Shown: positions 16,186 to 24,910 of the stretch, one piece after another
Layout of the letters: each line of letters starts with the position of its first letter
Position numbering within the stretch: the stretch's first letter is position 1
DNA from: Salinisphaera sp. T31B1
GTDB lineage: Bacteria; Pseudomonadota; Gammaproteobacteria; Nevskiales; Salinisphaeraceae
Assembly (NCBI RefSeq): GCF_040361275.1
Contig: NZ_APNH01000003.1
Location: 372,001-436,000 of the forward strand
Length of the DNA: 64,000 nt
Direction: 5' to 3'
The notes under the pieces: generated by a model
What the model saw: only the letters and a program-made list of their open reading frames with translations
Told to the model about the DNA's origin: nothing
The model's database searches: none
Position numbers and translations under genes: made by a program

Positions 16186-17282
16186 TCTCGCTGAATGTGA
16201 CCCATCAACAGGGTGATTTCATGCTGCGCTGCCGCTTTGCCAGCGACGCACGGATTACCGGCCTGTTCGGCCCGTCGGGCGCCGGCAAGAGCACCTTGCT
16301 GCGCATCATTGCCGGGCTCATCGAGCCGGGCGAAGGGCGTGTCGATATCGGTGACCGCTGCGTGTTCGATCAAAGCCGCGGTATCCGGGTGGCCGCCCAC
16401 CGACGCCGGATCGGCTATGTGTTCCAACAGGCGCGGCTGTTCGCCCACCTGAACGTGGCCCACAACCTGCGCTACGGCGCGTGGTTCGCCGGCCGACGGC
16501 GCCGCCGCGCGCACTTCGATCAGGTGGTCGACATGCTGGATATCGGAACGTTGCTCGGGCGCCGCGTCGCCGGACTGTCCGGCGGCGAGCAGCAGCGGAT
16601 TGCGATCGGCCGCGCGTTGCTATCGGAGCCTGACCTCCTGCTGCTCGACGAACCGCTGGCCTCGCTCGATGCGGCACGCAAGGCCGAAGTGCTGCCTTAT
16701 ATCGAGCGGCTCAGCCGCGACACCGAATTGCCGATCGTGTTCGTGTCTCATCAGCTCGACGAGATGCTGCGCCTTGCCCGTCGTCATGTCGTGGCAATCC
16801 GCGACGGCCGAGTGGCTTTTTCCGGGCCGACCGCGGAATTTCTGGCCCGCCCGGACCTGCTGGGGGCGCGGCAGGCGCGCGAGGCCGGCGTCTTGCTACA
16901 GGCCCGTATCGACCACCATCTCGGCCCGCACGGGCTGACACGTCTGGACTGCGATGGTCAGCCGTTGTACGTGCCGCAGCTGATGCAGGCCGCAGGCGAT
17001 CGGGTGACCCTGCATGTACGGGCTCGCGATGTCATGCTCGCGCGTGAGCGGCCGGTCGAAATCAGCGCGCTGAATCTGCTCGCGGCGCGCGTCGAAGCCG
17101 TACAGGCCGACGGGGACTATGCCGTCGAAGTCGTGCTCCGCGTCGGCGACCAGCGTCTGGATGCGCGTATTACCCGACGCTCGGCCGACGCCCTCGACCT
17201 GGCCGTCGGTCAGCCCGTTCATGCCGTGATCAAGAGTCTGGCGCTGGCCGAACAGGCCTGGGAGCGGTTGGCCGGTCTGTAG
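16182..17282 (+). CDS. modC: Molybdate ABC transporter, ATPase
   Basis: A 366-residue ATPase. Walker A (GPSGAGKST, near residue 30), signature (LSGGEQQRIAIGRALL), Walker B (LLLLDEPLASLD) and H-loop (FVSHQLDE) are intact. Residues about 295-360 form a C-terminal Mop/TOBE domain that binds oxyanion (SALNLLAARVEAV), standard for ModC. It energises molybdate import through ModB. Its ATG overlaps the modB stop. The gene ends convergent with the molybdopterin synthesis genes, which use the imported molybdenum. Confidence 0.95.
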   Translation: MISLNVTHQQGDFMLRCRFASDARITGLFGPSGAGKSTLLRIIAGLIEPGEGRVDIGDRCVFDQSRGIRVAAHRRRIGYVFQQARLFAHLNVAHNLRYGAWFAGRRRRRAHFDQVVDMLDIGTLLGRRVAGLSGGEQQRIAIGRALLSEPDLLLLDEPLASLDAARKAEVLPYIERLSRDTELPIVFVSHQLDEMLRLARRHVVAIRDGRVAFSGPTAEFLARPDLLGARQAREAGVLLQARIDHHLGPHGLTRLDCDGQPLYVPQLMQAAGDRVTLHVRARDVMLARERPVEISALNLLAARVEAVQADGDYAVEVVLRVGDQRLDARITRRSADALDLAVGQPVHAVIKSLALAEQAWERLAGL

Positions 17283-17401
17283 CCCGGCTTGCTGATGAGC
17301 GCGGTCTGGCCGTTGTACGGCGCGTACGACGGTGCATCGGATGCAGCCGGCGCCGACAAGCCGTCGGGACGCGTCGGCTGCCCGGCGGTCTGGCCGGCTT
17401 G

Positions 17402-18322
17402 CTAGCCGGCATGGCCGGCAAAGCGCTGGCGGATCTCCAACACGTGAATCAGGCTTGGCAACAGTGCGGCCAGCGTCTCCTTCGCGCCCGAGCGGCTGCC
17501 CGGAAAAGTCGCCACCAGACTGTCATGGGCAAAGCCGGACACCCCGCGCGAGAGCACTGCATACGGCGTGCGCCGCTGGCCGAAGGCCCGGGCGGCCTCC
17601 ATGAGACCCGGCATGGGTGTGGTCAGCAGCGGTTCGACGGTCTCGACCACCCGATCCTTCGGACCGATGCCGGTGCCGCCCACGGTGATGATCAGATGCG
17701 TTTTGGCGGCCATGGCCGCACGCAGCGCCTCGTCGACGCGCGGCGCGTCGTCGGGCAGCACCTGGTAATCCACGGGCATAAACCCCGCCCCCTCGAGGCC
17801 GTCGACGACCTGGCGCCCGGCGGTGTCGAGCTTGTGGCCGTCGGCCACCGGGTCCGAGACCATCAGCACGCAGGCCGACAGCGGTCGCTTGAGAGTGCGC
17901 TTGTAGTGACTCTTGCCCCCGGTCTTGTCGAGCAGCCGGGTCTCGCCGATGGCCAGATCGGCCGGCTCGGCATAGGGCTTGAGCATGTCGTAGAGCGTGA
18001 GTGCGGCCATGCTGGCGGCGGTGAGTGCTTCCATCTCCACGCCGGTCGGCCCGATCGTGTGAACCTCGGCTTCGATGATCACCCGGTTGTCGGCGAACTC
18101 GAAGTGCACCTCGGCGGCATGGATCGGCAGCGGATGGCACAACGGCAGCAGCTCGTCGGTCCGCTTGGCCGCCAGGATACCGGCGATTCGGGCAGTGGCC
18201 TGCGGGTCGCCTTTTTCAGTATCGCGGTGGCGGATACGCTCGATACAGTCGGCCGGCGCGTGGAACGTGGCCGTGGCGGTGGCCGAACGCAGCGATTCGG
18301 GCTTCATGCCGACGTCTTTCAT
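17402..18322 (-). CDS. moaCB: Bifunctional MoaC-MoaB/MogA fusion
   Basis: A 306-residue fusion of two molybdenum-cofactor enzymes. Residues 1-155 are MoaC, which with MoaA makes cyclic pyranopterin monophosphate from GTP (motifs LLPLCHPLPI and MEALTAASMAALTLYDM). Residues about 160-305 are a MoaB/MogA domain, which adenylylates molybdopterin (motifs VGGTGIGPKDR and 'PGSRSGAKETL'). Such fusions are known in bacteria but far from universal. The ATG overlaps the TGA of the upstream MoaD-MoaE gene (18319-18322), so both are translated from one message. Confidence 0.93.
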   Translation of the reverse strand: MKDVGMKPESLRSATATATFHAPADCIERIRHRDTEKGDPQATARIAGILAAKRTDELLPLCHPLPIHAAEVHFEFADNRVIIEAEVHTIGPTGVEMEALTAASMAALTLYDMLKPYAEPADLAIGETRLLDKTGGKSHYKRTLKRPLSACVLMVSDPVADGHKLDTAGRQVVDGLEGAGFMPVDYQVLPDDAPRVDEALRAAMAAKTHLIITVGGTGIGPKDRVVETVEPLLTTPMPGLMEAARAFGQRRTPYAVLSRGVSGFAHDSLVATFPGSRSGAKETLAALLPSLIHVLEIRQRFAGHAG

Positions 18323-19056
18323 GATTCGGATTCCTGGTTCTGATCGGCGACCGGACGCTCGGGCCGGGGTACTTCCGTGCCTTCGAGATACGCACTGCTG
18401 CCGTCGGCGTAGTATTCGTTCTTCCAGACCGCGACACGGGCCTTGAGCTGTTCCAGCGCATGGCGCGCGGCCTCGAACGCGGCGTCACGGTGGATTGCGC
18501 GTACCACGACGTACACGCTGACCTCGCCCAGCGTCAGCCGCCCGGTCCGGTGCTGGAGCCGGCAGCTGTGGATATCAAAGGCGGCAATCGTCTCGCGCTC
18601 GATATCGGCCAGCGTGCGTGCGGCAAGCGGGCCGTAGGCCGAGTAGTCCATGGACTCGACGTTGCGGCCGTTGTTGGTCAGGCGCACCGTGCCGCCGAAC
18701 ACCACCAGCGCACCGCAGGCTGGATCGTCGGTCTCGTCGAGCAGCGCGTCCAGATCGAGGACATCGTCGGTCAGGTGCGCCTGTGTGCCGGGATCGCACT
18801 GGCCGCCCGAGACCGGCGGGATCAGGGCGATGGTGTCGTGCTCGCGCAGCGGTTCATCGGCGGCAAGCAGTTGGTCGCCGCGCGCGCAGGCGGTGCGCGA
18901 CAACAGATCGGCGGCGCCGGGGAAATCGCGCTGGGCGGTCTGGATCAGTGCGGCCACGGTATGCGGCGGACCGACGGCAAGCGTCAGCCGTGCATCGCCT
19001 AGGCTCGATTCCAGCGCGCCGAAACACTCGACGGTGACGTTGACAAGTTCGCTCAT
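18319..19056 (-). CDS. moaX: MoaD-MoaE fusion (MoaX-like molybdopterin synthase)
   Basis: A 245-residue fusion of both molybdopterin synthase subunits. Residues 1-85 are the ubiquitin-like MoaD sulfur carrier, ending at an internal 'PPVSGG' (GG at 84-85). Residues about 95-235 are MoaE (GALVVFGGTVR, then HRTGRLTLGEVSVYVVV and 'RVAVWKNEYY', with the catalytic lysines). In MoaX of Mycobacterium tuberculosis the fusion is cut after the GG so MoaD can be thiocarboxylated; the same would be needed here. The ATG at 19056 matches MoaD starts; an ATG 69 bases upstream adds residues unlike the family. Confidence 0.92.
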   Translation of the reverse strand: MSELVNVTVECFGALESSLGDARLTLAVGPPHTVAALIQTAQRDFPGAADLLSRTACARGDQLLAADEPLREHDTIALIPPVSGGQCDPGTQAHLTDDVLDLDALLDETDDPACGALVVFGGTVRLTNNGRNVESMDYSAYGPLAARTLADIERETIAAFDIHSCRLQHRTGRLTLGEVSVYVVVRAIHRDAAFEAARHALEQLKARVAVWKNEYYADGSSAYLEGTEVPRPERPVADQNQESES

Positions 19057-19158
19057 GAGATCTGCAGGTGGGGCGGCGTACCGCAGGGCTGGGCCAAGGC
19101 TAGACGGCGATGACGCCCGGCGCAACGGCGTTAGCGCCGGCCGATACCGGGCGATGGA

Positions 19159-20313
19159 TCATCGGCTGCGCTGACGCGGCTCGGTGAACCAGAAAGCCAG
19201 GGCGGCGGCCTCCAGCAGCCCCGCCAGCGCCATTGCGCCCGGCCAGCCGGCCGCGTCGATCGCCAACCCGGCCAGCAGCGAACCGAGCGCGCCGCCGATG
19301 AAGAATCCGCTCATATAGGCCGTGGTGATCCGGCTGCGGGCGTCCGGTCGGAGGGTGTAAATAGTGCTCTGGTTGAGGATCTGGACGCCCTGAACGCCCA
19401 GATCCATCAGCAGAATGCCGATCACCACCGCCGCCAGCGAGTGCGGCAGGACGCCCATGACAACGAACGCAAGCAGGGCGGCGCCGATGAACAGGGCCGT
19501 GCCGGCTCGCGTACGTCCGCGATCGTGCAGGCTGCCGGCCAGCGATGCGCCGACCGCGCCGGCCGCGCCCAGCAGGCTGAACAGGCCGATCGTGGTTTCG
19601 CTGTAGCCATATGGTGCACGCGCCAACAGGAACGGCAAGGTGGTCCACAGGATCGTGAAGCCCGCAAAGCCCAGTGCGCCGTACACGATACGCCGACGCA
19701 GCAATGGCTCGTGGGCAAGCAGGGCGCCGATCGAGCCCAGCATGCGGGCATAGCCCATGCGTTGCTCGCTGGGTGCGGTGTCGGGCAGATAGCGGTAGAG
19801 CACGCCGGCGAGCACCAGCATCAGTAGCGCTGCACTGGCGAAGACGGTTCGCCAGCCATAGGCGTCCGCGAGCAGTCCGGCGAAGGCCCGTGCCAGCAGA
19901 ATACCGATCAGCAGCCCGCTCATCACCCGTCCGACCACAGCACCCCGCTGGGTTTCAGCGGCCAGATGGGCGGCCATGGGGACCATGACCTGGGCGCCGG
20001 TACAGCTCAGGCCGATGAAGAAGCTGGCCGCGAGAAAGCCGGCGAAGCCGGGGGCGGCCGCGGCACAGCCCATGGCCGCCGCGGCGGCCAGACTCATGGC
20101 CGGCACCAGACGCCGGCGGTTGACGAAATCGCCCAGCGGCACGAGAAACACCAGCCCGCCGACGAAACCGAGCTGAACCACGGTGATGATCGACGCCGCC
20201 GCCGCGCCGGATACATCAAAGCTGCGCGCGAGCAGGTCGAGCAACGGCTGGGCGTAGTAGATACCGCCGACCGATAGGCCGCAGGCCACGGCCATGAGCC
20301 AGACGAGCGGCAT
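19159..20313 (-). CDS. MFS transporter
   Basis: A 384-residue major-facilitator protein with twelve predicted helices. The first helices include 'GGIYYAQPLLDLLARSFDVS', and the loop 2-3 motif is 'VPLGDFVNRRRLVPAM', the MFS motif A position. It resembles drug or metabolite exporters of the YnfM/arabinose-efflux type. I use the ATG at 20313 (MPLVWLMAV). The frame stays open 42 codons further upstream with a possible TTG start, so the exact N-terminus is uncertain. The substrate is unknown. Confidence 0.87.
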   Translation of the reverse strand: MPLVWLMAVACGLSVGGIYYAQPLLDLLARSFDVSGAAAASIITVVQLGFVGGLVFLVPLGDFVNRRRLVPAMSLAAAAAMGCAAAAPGFAGFLAASFFIGLSCTGAQVMVPMAAHLAAETQRGAVVGRVMSGLLIGILLARAFAGLLADAYGWRTVFASAALLMLVLAGVLYRYLPDTAPSEQRMGYARMLGSIGALLAHEPLLRRRIVYGALGFAGFTILWTTLPFLLARAPYGYSETTIGLFSLLGAAGAVGASLAGSLHDRGRTRAGTALFIGAALLAFVVMGVLPHSLAAVVIGILLMDLGVQGVQILNQSTIYTLRPDARSRITTAYMSGFFIGGALGSLLAGLAIDAAGWPGAMALAGLLEAAALAFWFTEPRQRSR

Positions 20314-20437
20314 CGACGGAGTCAGTACCGGCGGGTTCGGAGGCGGGGAATGAGTCGGGTTCAAGCGCAGGTCCGCAGAAAAACGGCGCGCAAGCTTAGC
20401 GCAGGCACCGGCGTCGGTCACCGGGCCGGCAGCGACC

Positions 20438-20470
20438 ACAAAAAAGCCCGCCGTATGACGGGCGGGCTTT
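20438..20470 (-). terminator. Rho-independent terminator
   Basis: A 10-bp stem (20461-20470 with 20443-20452) is followed on the minus strand by a T-run. It sits 43 bp past the stop of the PepSY gene at 20513 and separates it from the MFS gene. Confidence 0.85.
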
Positions 20471-20512
20471 CGTGCTCGACGTGTGTTGCGCCGAGGGCCG
20501 GGCAGGCCGGTC

Positions 20513-20797
20513 TCAATCGTCGTCGCGCTCGCTGCGCAGCACCTCGCCCGAACGCGCGTCGACGGTCAGCTCGACCCGCTGACCGTTGGGGTCGGTGGCG
20601 TCGACTTCGTAGCGATCCATCTCTCGGTCGATGCTGTCGATCCGGGTATAGCCCTTGTCTTCCAGCGCGGAGGCGATCTCGCCGATCGACATGCCCGAAG
20701 GCATCGTCTGGCTGTTGTCGGTCTGGGCCATAGCGGTGGCGCTGCCGGCCATCAGAGCGGCGGCGGCGGTCAGGGTGATGAGTTTCCGGTTGTGCAT
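20513..20797 (-). CDS. Small periplasmic PepSY-domain protein
   Basis: A 94-residue secreted protein with a signal peptide (cleavage near AMA-Q) followed by one PepSY-like domain: 'IGEIASALEDKGYTRIDSID', then 'YEVDATDPNGQRVELTVDARSG' and 'GEVLRSERDDD'. Such short PepSY proteins are common next to OmpR-type two-component systems. The ATG at 20797 is preferred over one at 20809 because GGAG lies six bases before it. It is divergent from another PepSY-like gene, and a terminator follows. Confidence 0.85.
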   Translation of the reverse strand: MHNRKLITLTAAAALMAGSATAMAQTDNSQTMPSGMSIGEIASALEDKGYTRIDSIDREMDRYEVDATDPNGQRVELTVDARSGEVLRSERDDD

Positions 20798-20867
20798 GGA
20801 GGTCTCCATTGGGTGAGTTCGAGACGAAGACTAGGGGCGGGCCGACGAATCGATCGTGAACATGACG

Positions 20868-20885
20868 TTCATCGGTAATTCATCG
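20868..20885. promoter_or_regulatory. Direct repeat with 11-bp period, candidate OmpR-type operator
   Basis: TTCATCG occurs twice (20868-20874 and 20879-20885), exactly 11 bp apart, between the two divergent PepSY genes. OmpR/PhoP-type regulators bind tandem half-sites one helical turn apart, and such a regulator is encoded at 21329. The link is inferred. Confidence 0.45.
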
Positions 20886-20906
20886 CCGCAGCCGTCCAAT
20901 CGCGCC

Positions 20907-21266
20907 ATGCACACACGACTATCGGTACCGTTGTGGTCGGTTGCGGCCGCGTTGGGTCTGGCGCTCGCGGCCGGAGTGTCACATGCCGACGACGACGATA
21001 TGGAGGCGGCGCGCCGCGCTCTGGCCGCCGGCGAAATACGGCCGTTTTCCACCCTGCTGGCCCGTATCGAGCGGGATTGCGACGCCCGCTTTGTGGAAAT
21101 GGAGCTGGATCGCGACGACGGGCTATGGATCTACGAGATCAAACTCCTGGGCCCGGGTGGCGATGTTGCCGAACTCGAATACGATGCCCGCGATCTGCGG
21201 CTGCTGGAGGCCGAAGGCCACCATCTAGCGAAACTGCGCTGCGTGCCCGCCGGCACGCCCGACTGA
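20907..21266 (+). CDS. Periplasmic PepSY-like protein
   Basis: A 119-residue protein with a signal peptide (hydrophobic residues 8-25, cleavage near SHA-D). The mature part has a PepSY-like pattern: 'LLARIERDCDARFVEMELDRD' followed by 'WIYEIKLLGPGGDVAELEYD'. It precedes the response-regulator and kinase genes on the same strand by 62 bp and probably shares their transcript. A role as envelope sensor accessory or regulon member is plausible. The ATG at 20907 is chosen because the signal peptide begins there; an ATG 51 bases upstream lies among the candidate operator sequence. Confidence 0.8.
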   Translation: MHTRLSVPLWSVAAALGLALAAGVSHADDDDMEAARRALAAGEIRPFSTLLARIERDCDARFVEMELDRDDGLWIYEIKLLGPGGDVAELEYDARDLRLLEAEGHHLAKLRCVPAGTPD

Positions 21267-21328
21267 CGTCCGAAGCCGCCGACGATCCCGACGGGTCCGG
21301 CGATTTCATTGCCGAGGAAGCACACCGC

Positions 21329-22012
21329 ATGCGATTGCTCATCGTCGAAGACGAACCCACCATCGCCGAACAACTGCTCGAAGCGCTCACCGAAGCCGGC
21401 TATGCGGTCGATGTCTCGCACGACGGCGAAGACGCTGCCTACCGCGGGGCCACCGAGCCCTATGATGCGGTGGTGCTGGACCTGGGCCTGCCGCAGCTCG
21501 ACGGCCTGAGCGTGCTGCGGCGCTGGCGCGCCGAAGGGGTCGATGTACCGGTGCTGGTGCTGACTGCCCGCGGCGAGTGGCACGAGAAGGTCGACGGCAT
21601 CGACGCCGGCGCGGACGACTACCTGGCCAAGCCCTTTCGCATGGAAGAGCTGCTCGCACGCCTGCGTGCACTGATCCGGCGCGCCAACGGCTCGGCCTCG
21701 GCGGTGCTCGAACGCGGCGGTGTCACGCTCGATACCCGCAGCGCCCGGGTGAGCGTCGGCCAGCGGGCAGTCAAGCTCACCGGGCACGAATACCGGGTGT
21801 TGTTGTATCTGATGCATCATGCCGACGAAGTGGTCTCACGCAGCGAACTCATCGAACATATCTATGCCCAGGATTACGATCGTGACTCGAACACGATCGA
21901 GGTGTTCATTCGCCGGCTGCGCAGCAAACTCGGCGTCGATGCCATCGTCACCGAGCGTGGTTTCGGCTATCGCTTTGCCGATGAGGCAGCTGGGACGGGG
22001 AGCGGCGATTGA
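21329..22012 (+). CDS. OmpR-family response regulator (PhoP/QseB-like)
   Basis: A 227-residue regulator. The receiver domain begins 'MRLLIVEDEPTIAEQLLEAL'; the phospho-acceptor Asp is in 'VVLDLGLPQLDGLSVL' and the conserved Lys in 'YLAKPFRMEELL'. A winged-helix DNA-binding domain follows (about 125-220), ending 'VTERGFGYRFADE'. Its sequence is closest in style to QseB/PmrA/PhoP regulators. It is coupled to the next kinase gene through an overlapping TTGA. Likely targets include the adjacent PepSY genes. Confidence 0.92.
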   Translation: MRLLIVEDEPTIAEQLLEALTEAGYAVDVSHDGEDAAYRGATEPYDAVVLDLGLPQLDGLSVLRRWRAEGVDVPVLVLTARGEWHEKVDGIDAGADDYLAKPFRMEELLARLRALIRRANGSASAVLERGGVTLDTRSARVSVGQRAVKLTGHEYRVLLYLMHHADEVVSRSELIEHIYAQDYDRDSNTIEVFIRRLRSKLGVDAIVTERGFGYRFADEAAGTGSGD

Positions 22013-23388
22013 GCCGTGCCTCGCTCCAACGCCGGCTTTTTGCCGGGGCGCTGGTCTGGATCGTGGTCGCACTGGTGGTCACCGGTCTGGCGCTGTCGCT
22101 GCTGTTTCGGGAGCATATCGAACGCGAAATGGGTCGCCGTCTGGAGGCCGATTTTCTACAGCTGGTGTCGCATCTGTCGGTCACCGCGGACGGGCGGCTG
22201 AGCGCGGTTCGGCCATTGAGCGATCCGCTCTATGAACGCGCCCTGTCGGGTCGCTACTGGCAGATCAGCGGCCCGGACGGCCAGCCGCTGCTGCGTTCGC
22301 GCTCACTGTGGCAGCAGCGGCTGAGTGCCGATCCGTCGGTCGGCGACGGCGCGCAGCGGATCACCGGGGTTCGTGATGCCCCGCTGTTGGCGGTCGCGCG
22401 CACCATCACGCTGCCGCGCTATGGCTCACCGTTGACGATCACCGTGGCCGCGACGCTGGCGCCGGTGGACTCGGCGGTGGCGGCATTCCGACGCATCCTT
22501 GTGCTCGCGCTCGGGCTGCTCGCAGCCGGGCTGATCGGTGCCGCGGCACTGCAGGTCGGTCTCGGTCTGCGGCCACTGCGCCAGCTGCGCGCCGAACTGT
22601 CTGCCATGCGCAGCGCTGGCGCGCGCCGTGTCTCGGGCGACTATCCCGGCGAAGTCGCGCCGCTGGTGGACGACCTGAATACCGTGCTCGACGACAACGA
22701 CGCGCTGATCGAACGCGCTCGTCAGCAGGCCGCCAATCTTGCACATGCGCTCAAGACACCGCTGTCGGTCATGGCGAACGAGGCGGATCGTCTGTCCCGC
22801 GCCGGCGACAGTGCACGTGCCGATCGGCTGCAGGGCCAGGTCGATGCCATGCGCCGCCAGATCGACTGGCATCTGGCGCGTACCCGCATCGCCGGTGCGC
22901 GCCGTTCCGGCGTGGTCACCGAGGTCGCGCCGGTGATCGACGGGCTGACACGCACGCTGCAACGGCTGTTCGGCGATGCCGGGCGCGTCATCGATACCGA
23001 GTGTGCCCCGGATCTGCTGTTTGCCGGCGAGGCGCAGGACCTGGAACAGATGATGGGAAACCTCATGGAAAATGCGTGCAAGTGGTCGCGCGGCATCGTG
23101 GAGGTGCGGGCCGTACCCGGCGATGGCCGGCTGCATATTCGTGTCGACGACGACGGGCCCGGTCTGACCGCCGACCAGCGGCGCGATGCCGTACAGCGCG
23201 GGCAGCGTTTCGACGAATCCACCCCGGGTTCGGGCCTGGGGCTGGCGATCGTCAGCGATCTGGCATCGGCTTATGCCGGCCGGCTGTCGCTCGCGCCGGC
23301 CGCCCTGGGCGGGCTGTCGGCCCGACTGGAACTGCCGATCCAGCCCCGGCCCGGCGCCGGGCGCGGGCTCATGCGCTCCGGCGGCTGA
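22009..23388 (+). CDS. Membrane sensor histidine kinase (PhoQ-like)
   Basis: A 459-residue kinase with two membrane helices (about 12-33 and 163-188) around a periplasmic domain of about 130 residues, then HAMP-like, HisKA-type and HATPase_c domains. The phospho-acceptor region reads '[20 protein letters not shown]', the PhoQ-type H-box. The ATP-binding part has '[13 protein letters not shown]' and '[13 protein letters not shown]'. The start is a TTG overlapping the regulator's TGA (22009-22012). Its 3' end overlaps the convergent rpiA by 20 bp. Confidence 0.9.
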   Translation: MSRASLQRRLFAGALVWIVVALVVTGLALSLLFREHIEREMGRRLEADFLQLVSHLSVTADGRLSAVRPLSDPLYERALSGRYWQISGPDGQPLLRSRSLWQQRLSADPSVGDGAQRITGVRDAPLLAVARTITLPRYGSPLTITVAATLAPVDSAVAAFRRILVLALGLLAAGLIGAAALQVGLGLRPLRQLRAELSAMRSAGARRVSGDYPGEVAPLVDDLNTVLDDNDALIERARQQAANLAHALKTPLSVMANEADRLSRAGDSARADRLQGQVDAMRRQIDWHLARTRIAGARRSGVVTEVAPVIDGLTRTLQRLFGDAGRVIDTECAPDLLFAGEAQDLEQMMGNLMENACKWSRGIVEVRAVPGDGRLHIRVDDDGPGLTADQRRDAVQRGQRFDESTPGSGLGLAIVSDLASAYAGRLSLAPAALGGLSARLELPIQPRPGAGRGLMRSGG

Positions 23389-24037
23389 CCTGAACGCCGT
23401 CGGGCGTGCCCACGATCAGCACATCGGCCGGGCGTCGCGCGAACAGGCCCACGGTCACCACCCCGGGCAGGGCGTTGATGGCGTCTTCCAGTTCGATCGG
23501 GTTGAGGATCTCCAGATTGTGTACATCCAGGATCGGATGGCCGTTGTCGCTGATGAAGCCGGTGCGCAGCTCCGGTTCGCCGCCCAGCTTGACCAGGGCG
23601 CGGGCCACGCTCGACCGGGCCATCTCGATGACCTCGACCGGCAGCGGGAAGCGTCCGAGCAGATCCACCTGCTTGGACTCGTCGACCATGCACACGAACG
23701 TGCGCGCCGCGCCGGCGATGATCTTCTCGCGGGTGAGTGCGCCGCCGCCGCCCTTGATCAGCTCCAGGTGTTCGTTGGCTTCGTCTGCGCCGTCGATATA
23801 CACCCCCAGCGCCCCGCTGCTGTTCAGATCGACGACGTCGAAGCCGGCGGCGCGCAGGCGCTCGGTGGTGGCCTTGGAACTGGACACGCAGCCTGAAATC
23901 TCCGGCCGGCGCTCGGCCAGCACGTCGATGAAATGGTTGACGGTCGAGCCCGTGCCCACGCCCAGGTACTCGCCGTCGCGTACGTGTTCGTAGGCAGCCT
24001 CGGCGGCGGCGCGTTTGAGTTCGTCCTGCTTGTTCAT
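23369..24037 (-). CDS. rpiA: Ribose-5-phosphate isomerase A
   Basis: A 222-residue enzyme interconverting ribose 5-phosphate and ribulose 5-phosphate in the pentose phosphate pathway, of normal RpiA length. Conserved motifs are '[15 protein letters not shown]', '[20 protein letters not shown]' and 'LTREKI', covering the phosphate loop and catalytic Asp/Lys residues. It is a single gene, convergent with the kinase, and 77 bp downstream of yggS on the same strand. Confidence 0.96.
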   Translation of the reverse strand: MNKQDELKRAAAEAAYEHVRDGEYLGVGTGSTVNHFIDVLAERRPEISGCVSSSKATTERLRAAGFDVVDLNSSGALGVYIDGADEANEHLELIKGGGGALTREKIIAGAARTFVCMVDESKQVDLLGRFPLPVEVIEMARSSVARALVKLGGEPELRTGFISDNGHPILDVHNLEILNPIELEDAINALPGVVTVGLFARRPADVLIVGTPDGVQVSRRSA

Positions 24038-24114
24038 GGCGTGGCTCGCGGCGGGTTTGGCGCGAGTCTAAAGGGTTCGCCGCCGGCTTGGAATCGCGGC
24101 GGTCCGAACTGGCC

Positions 24115-24834
24115 TCAGTCGCGTGCGCCGAAGATGTCGGTGCCCACCCGCACATGCGTGGCCCCCTCCGCGATCGCGGCTTCCAGATCCGCGCTCATGC
24201 CCATCGACAGGGTATCGAGGGTATGGCCGCGGTCGTTGAGCTGTTCCATCAGACCACGCAGCGCCGCGAACGGCCGGCGCTGGGCATCCGGGTCGTCGCT
24301 GTAGGCGGGAATGCTCATCAGCCCGCGCAGGCGTACGCCGGGCAGCTGGGCAATCTGCTCGGCCAGTTCCGGCGCGTCCGTGGCCGCGATGCCGGCCTTG
24401 CTCTGCTCGTCGTCGATATTGATCTGGATACACAGGTTGAGTGGCGGCATATCCTCGGGCCGCTGATCGGACAGTCGGCGCGCGATCTTGTAGCGATCCA
24501 CCGCATGTACCCAGGCGAACCGGGCGGCGATGTCGCGGGTCTTGTTCGACTGGATATCGCCGATGAAATGCCAGATCGGGTCATGGGTGGCAAGGGCCTC
24601 TATCTTGGCCAATGCGTCCTGCAGGTAGTTCTCGCCGAAATCGCGTTGGCCGGCTGCGAGTGCGGCTTCCACCAGCGCAGCGGGCTTGGTCTTGCTCACG
24701 GCCACCAGCGCGATATCGCCGATGTCGCGTCCGTGGCGCTCGGCGGCGGTGCGCATGCGTTCGTGGACCCGAGCCAGGCGGGCGGCGATATCGTGCCGGT
24801 CGATGGCCGAGCGGTTGGCCGAAGAGTCGTTCAT
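24115..24834 (-). CDS. yggS: PLP homeostasis protein (YggS/PROSC family)
   Basis: A 239-residue fold-type III PLP-binding protein that buffers free pyridoxal phosphate. The PLP lysine is in 'LVAVSKTKPA'; 'DFGENYLQDA', 'WHFIGDIQSNK' and 'GLMSIPAY' are family signatures, and 'LSMGMSADLEAAI' forms the phosphate site near the C-terminus. It is divergent from pilT with 76 bp between, the arrangement seen in Pseudomonas and many other gammaproteobacteria. Confidence 0.95.
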   Translation of the reverse strand: MNDSSANRSAIDRHDIAARLARVHERMRTAAERHGRDIGDIALVAVSKTKPAALVEAALAAGQRDFGENYLQDALAKIEALATHDPIWHFIGDIQSNKTRDIAARFAWVHAVDRYKIARRLSDQRPEDMPPLNLCIQINIDDEQSKAGIAATDAPELAEQIAQLPGVRLRGLMSIPAYSDDPDAQRRPFAALRGLMEQLNDRGHTLDTLSMGMSADLEAAIAEGATHVRVGTDIFGARD

Positions 24835-24910
24835 GGGGCGTTTTCCTTAACCGACATTGGGTTAGGATAAGCTCAGGCGGGGACAAACCAAACCCGGAAT
24901 TTGGGGGCGC

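Noticed and set aside
17283-17401. GC-rich repeats between modC and moaCB as a terminator or cofactor riboswitch
   Set aside because: No clean stem with a T-run on either strand, and nothing resembling the Moco riboswitch here or upstream of the MoaD-MoaE gene.
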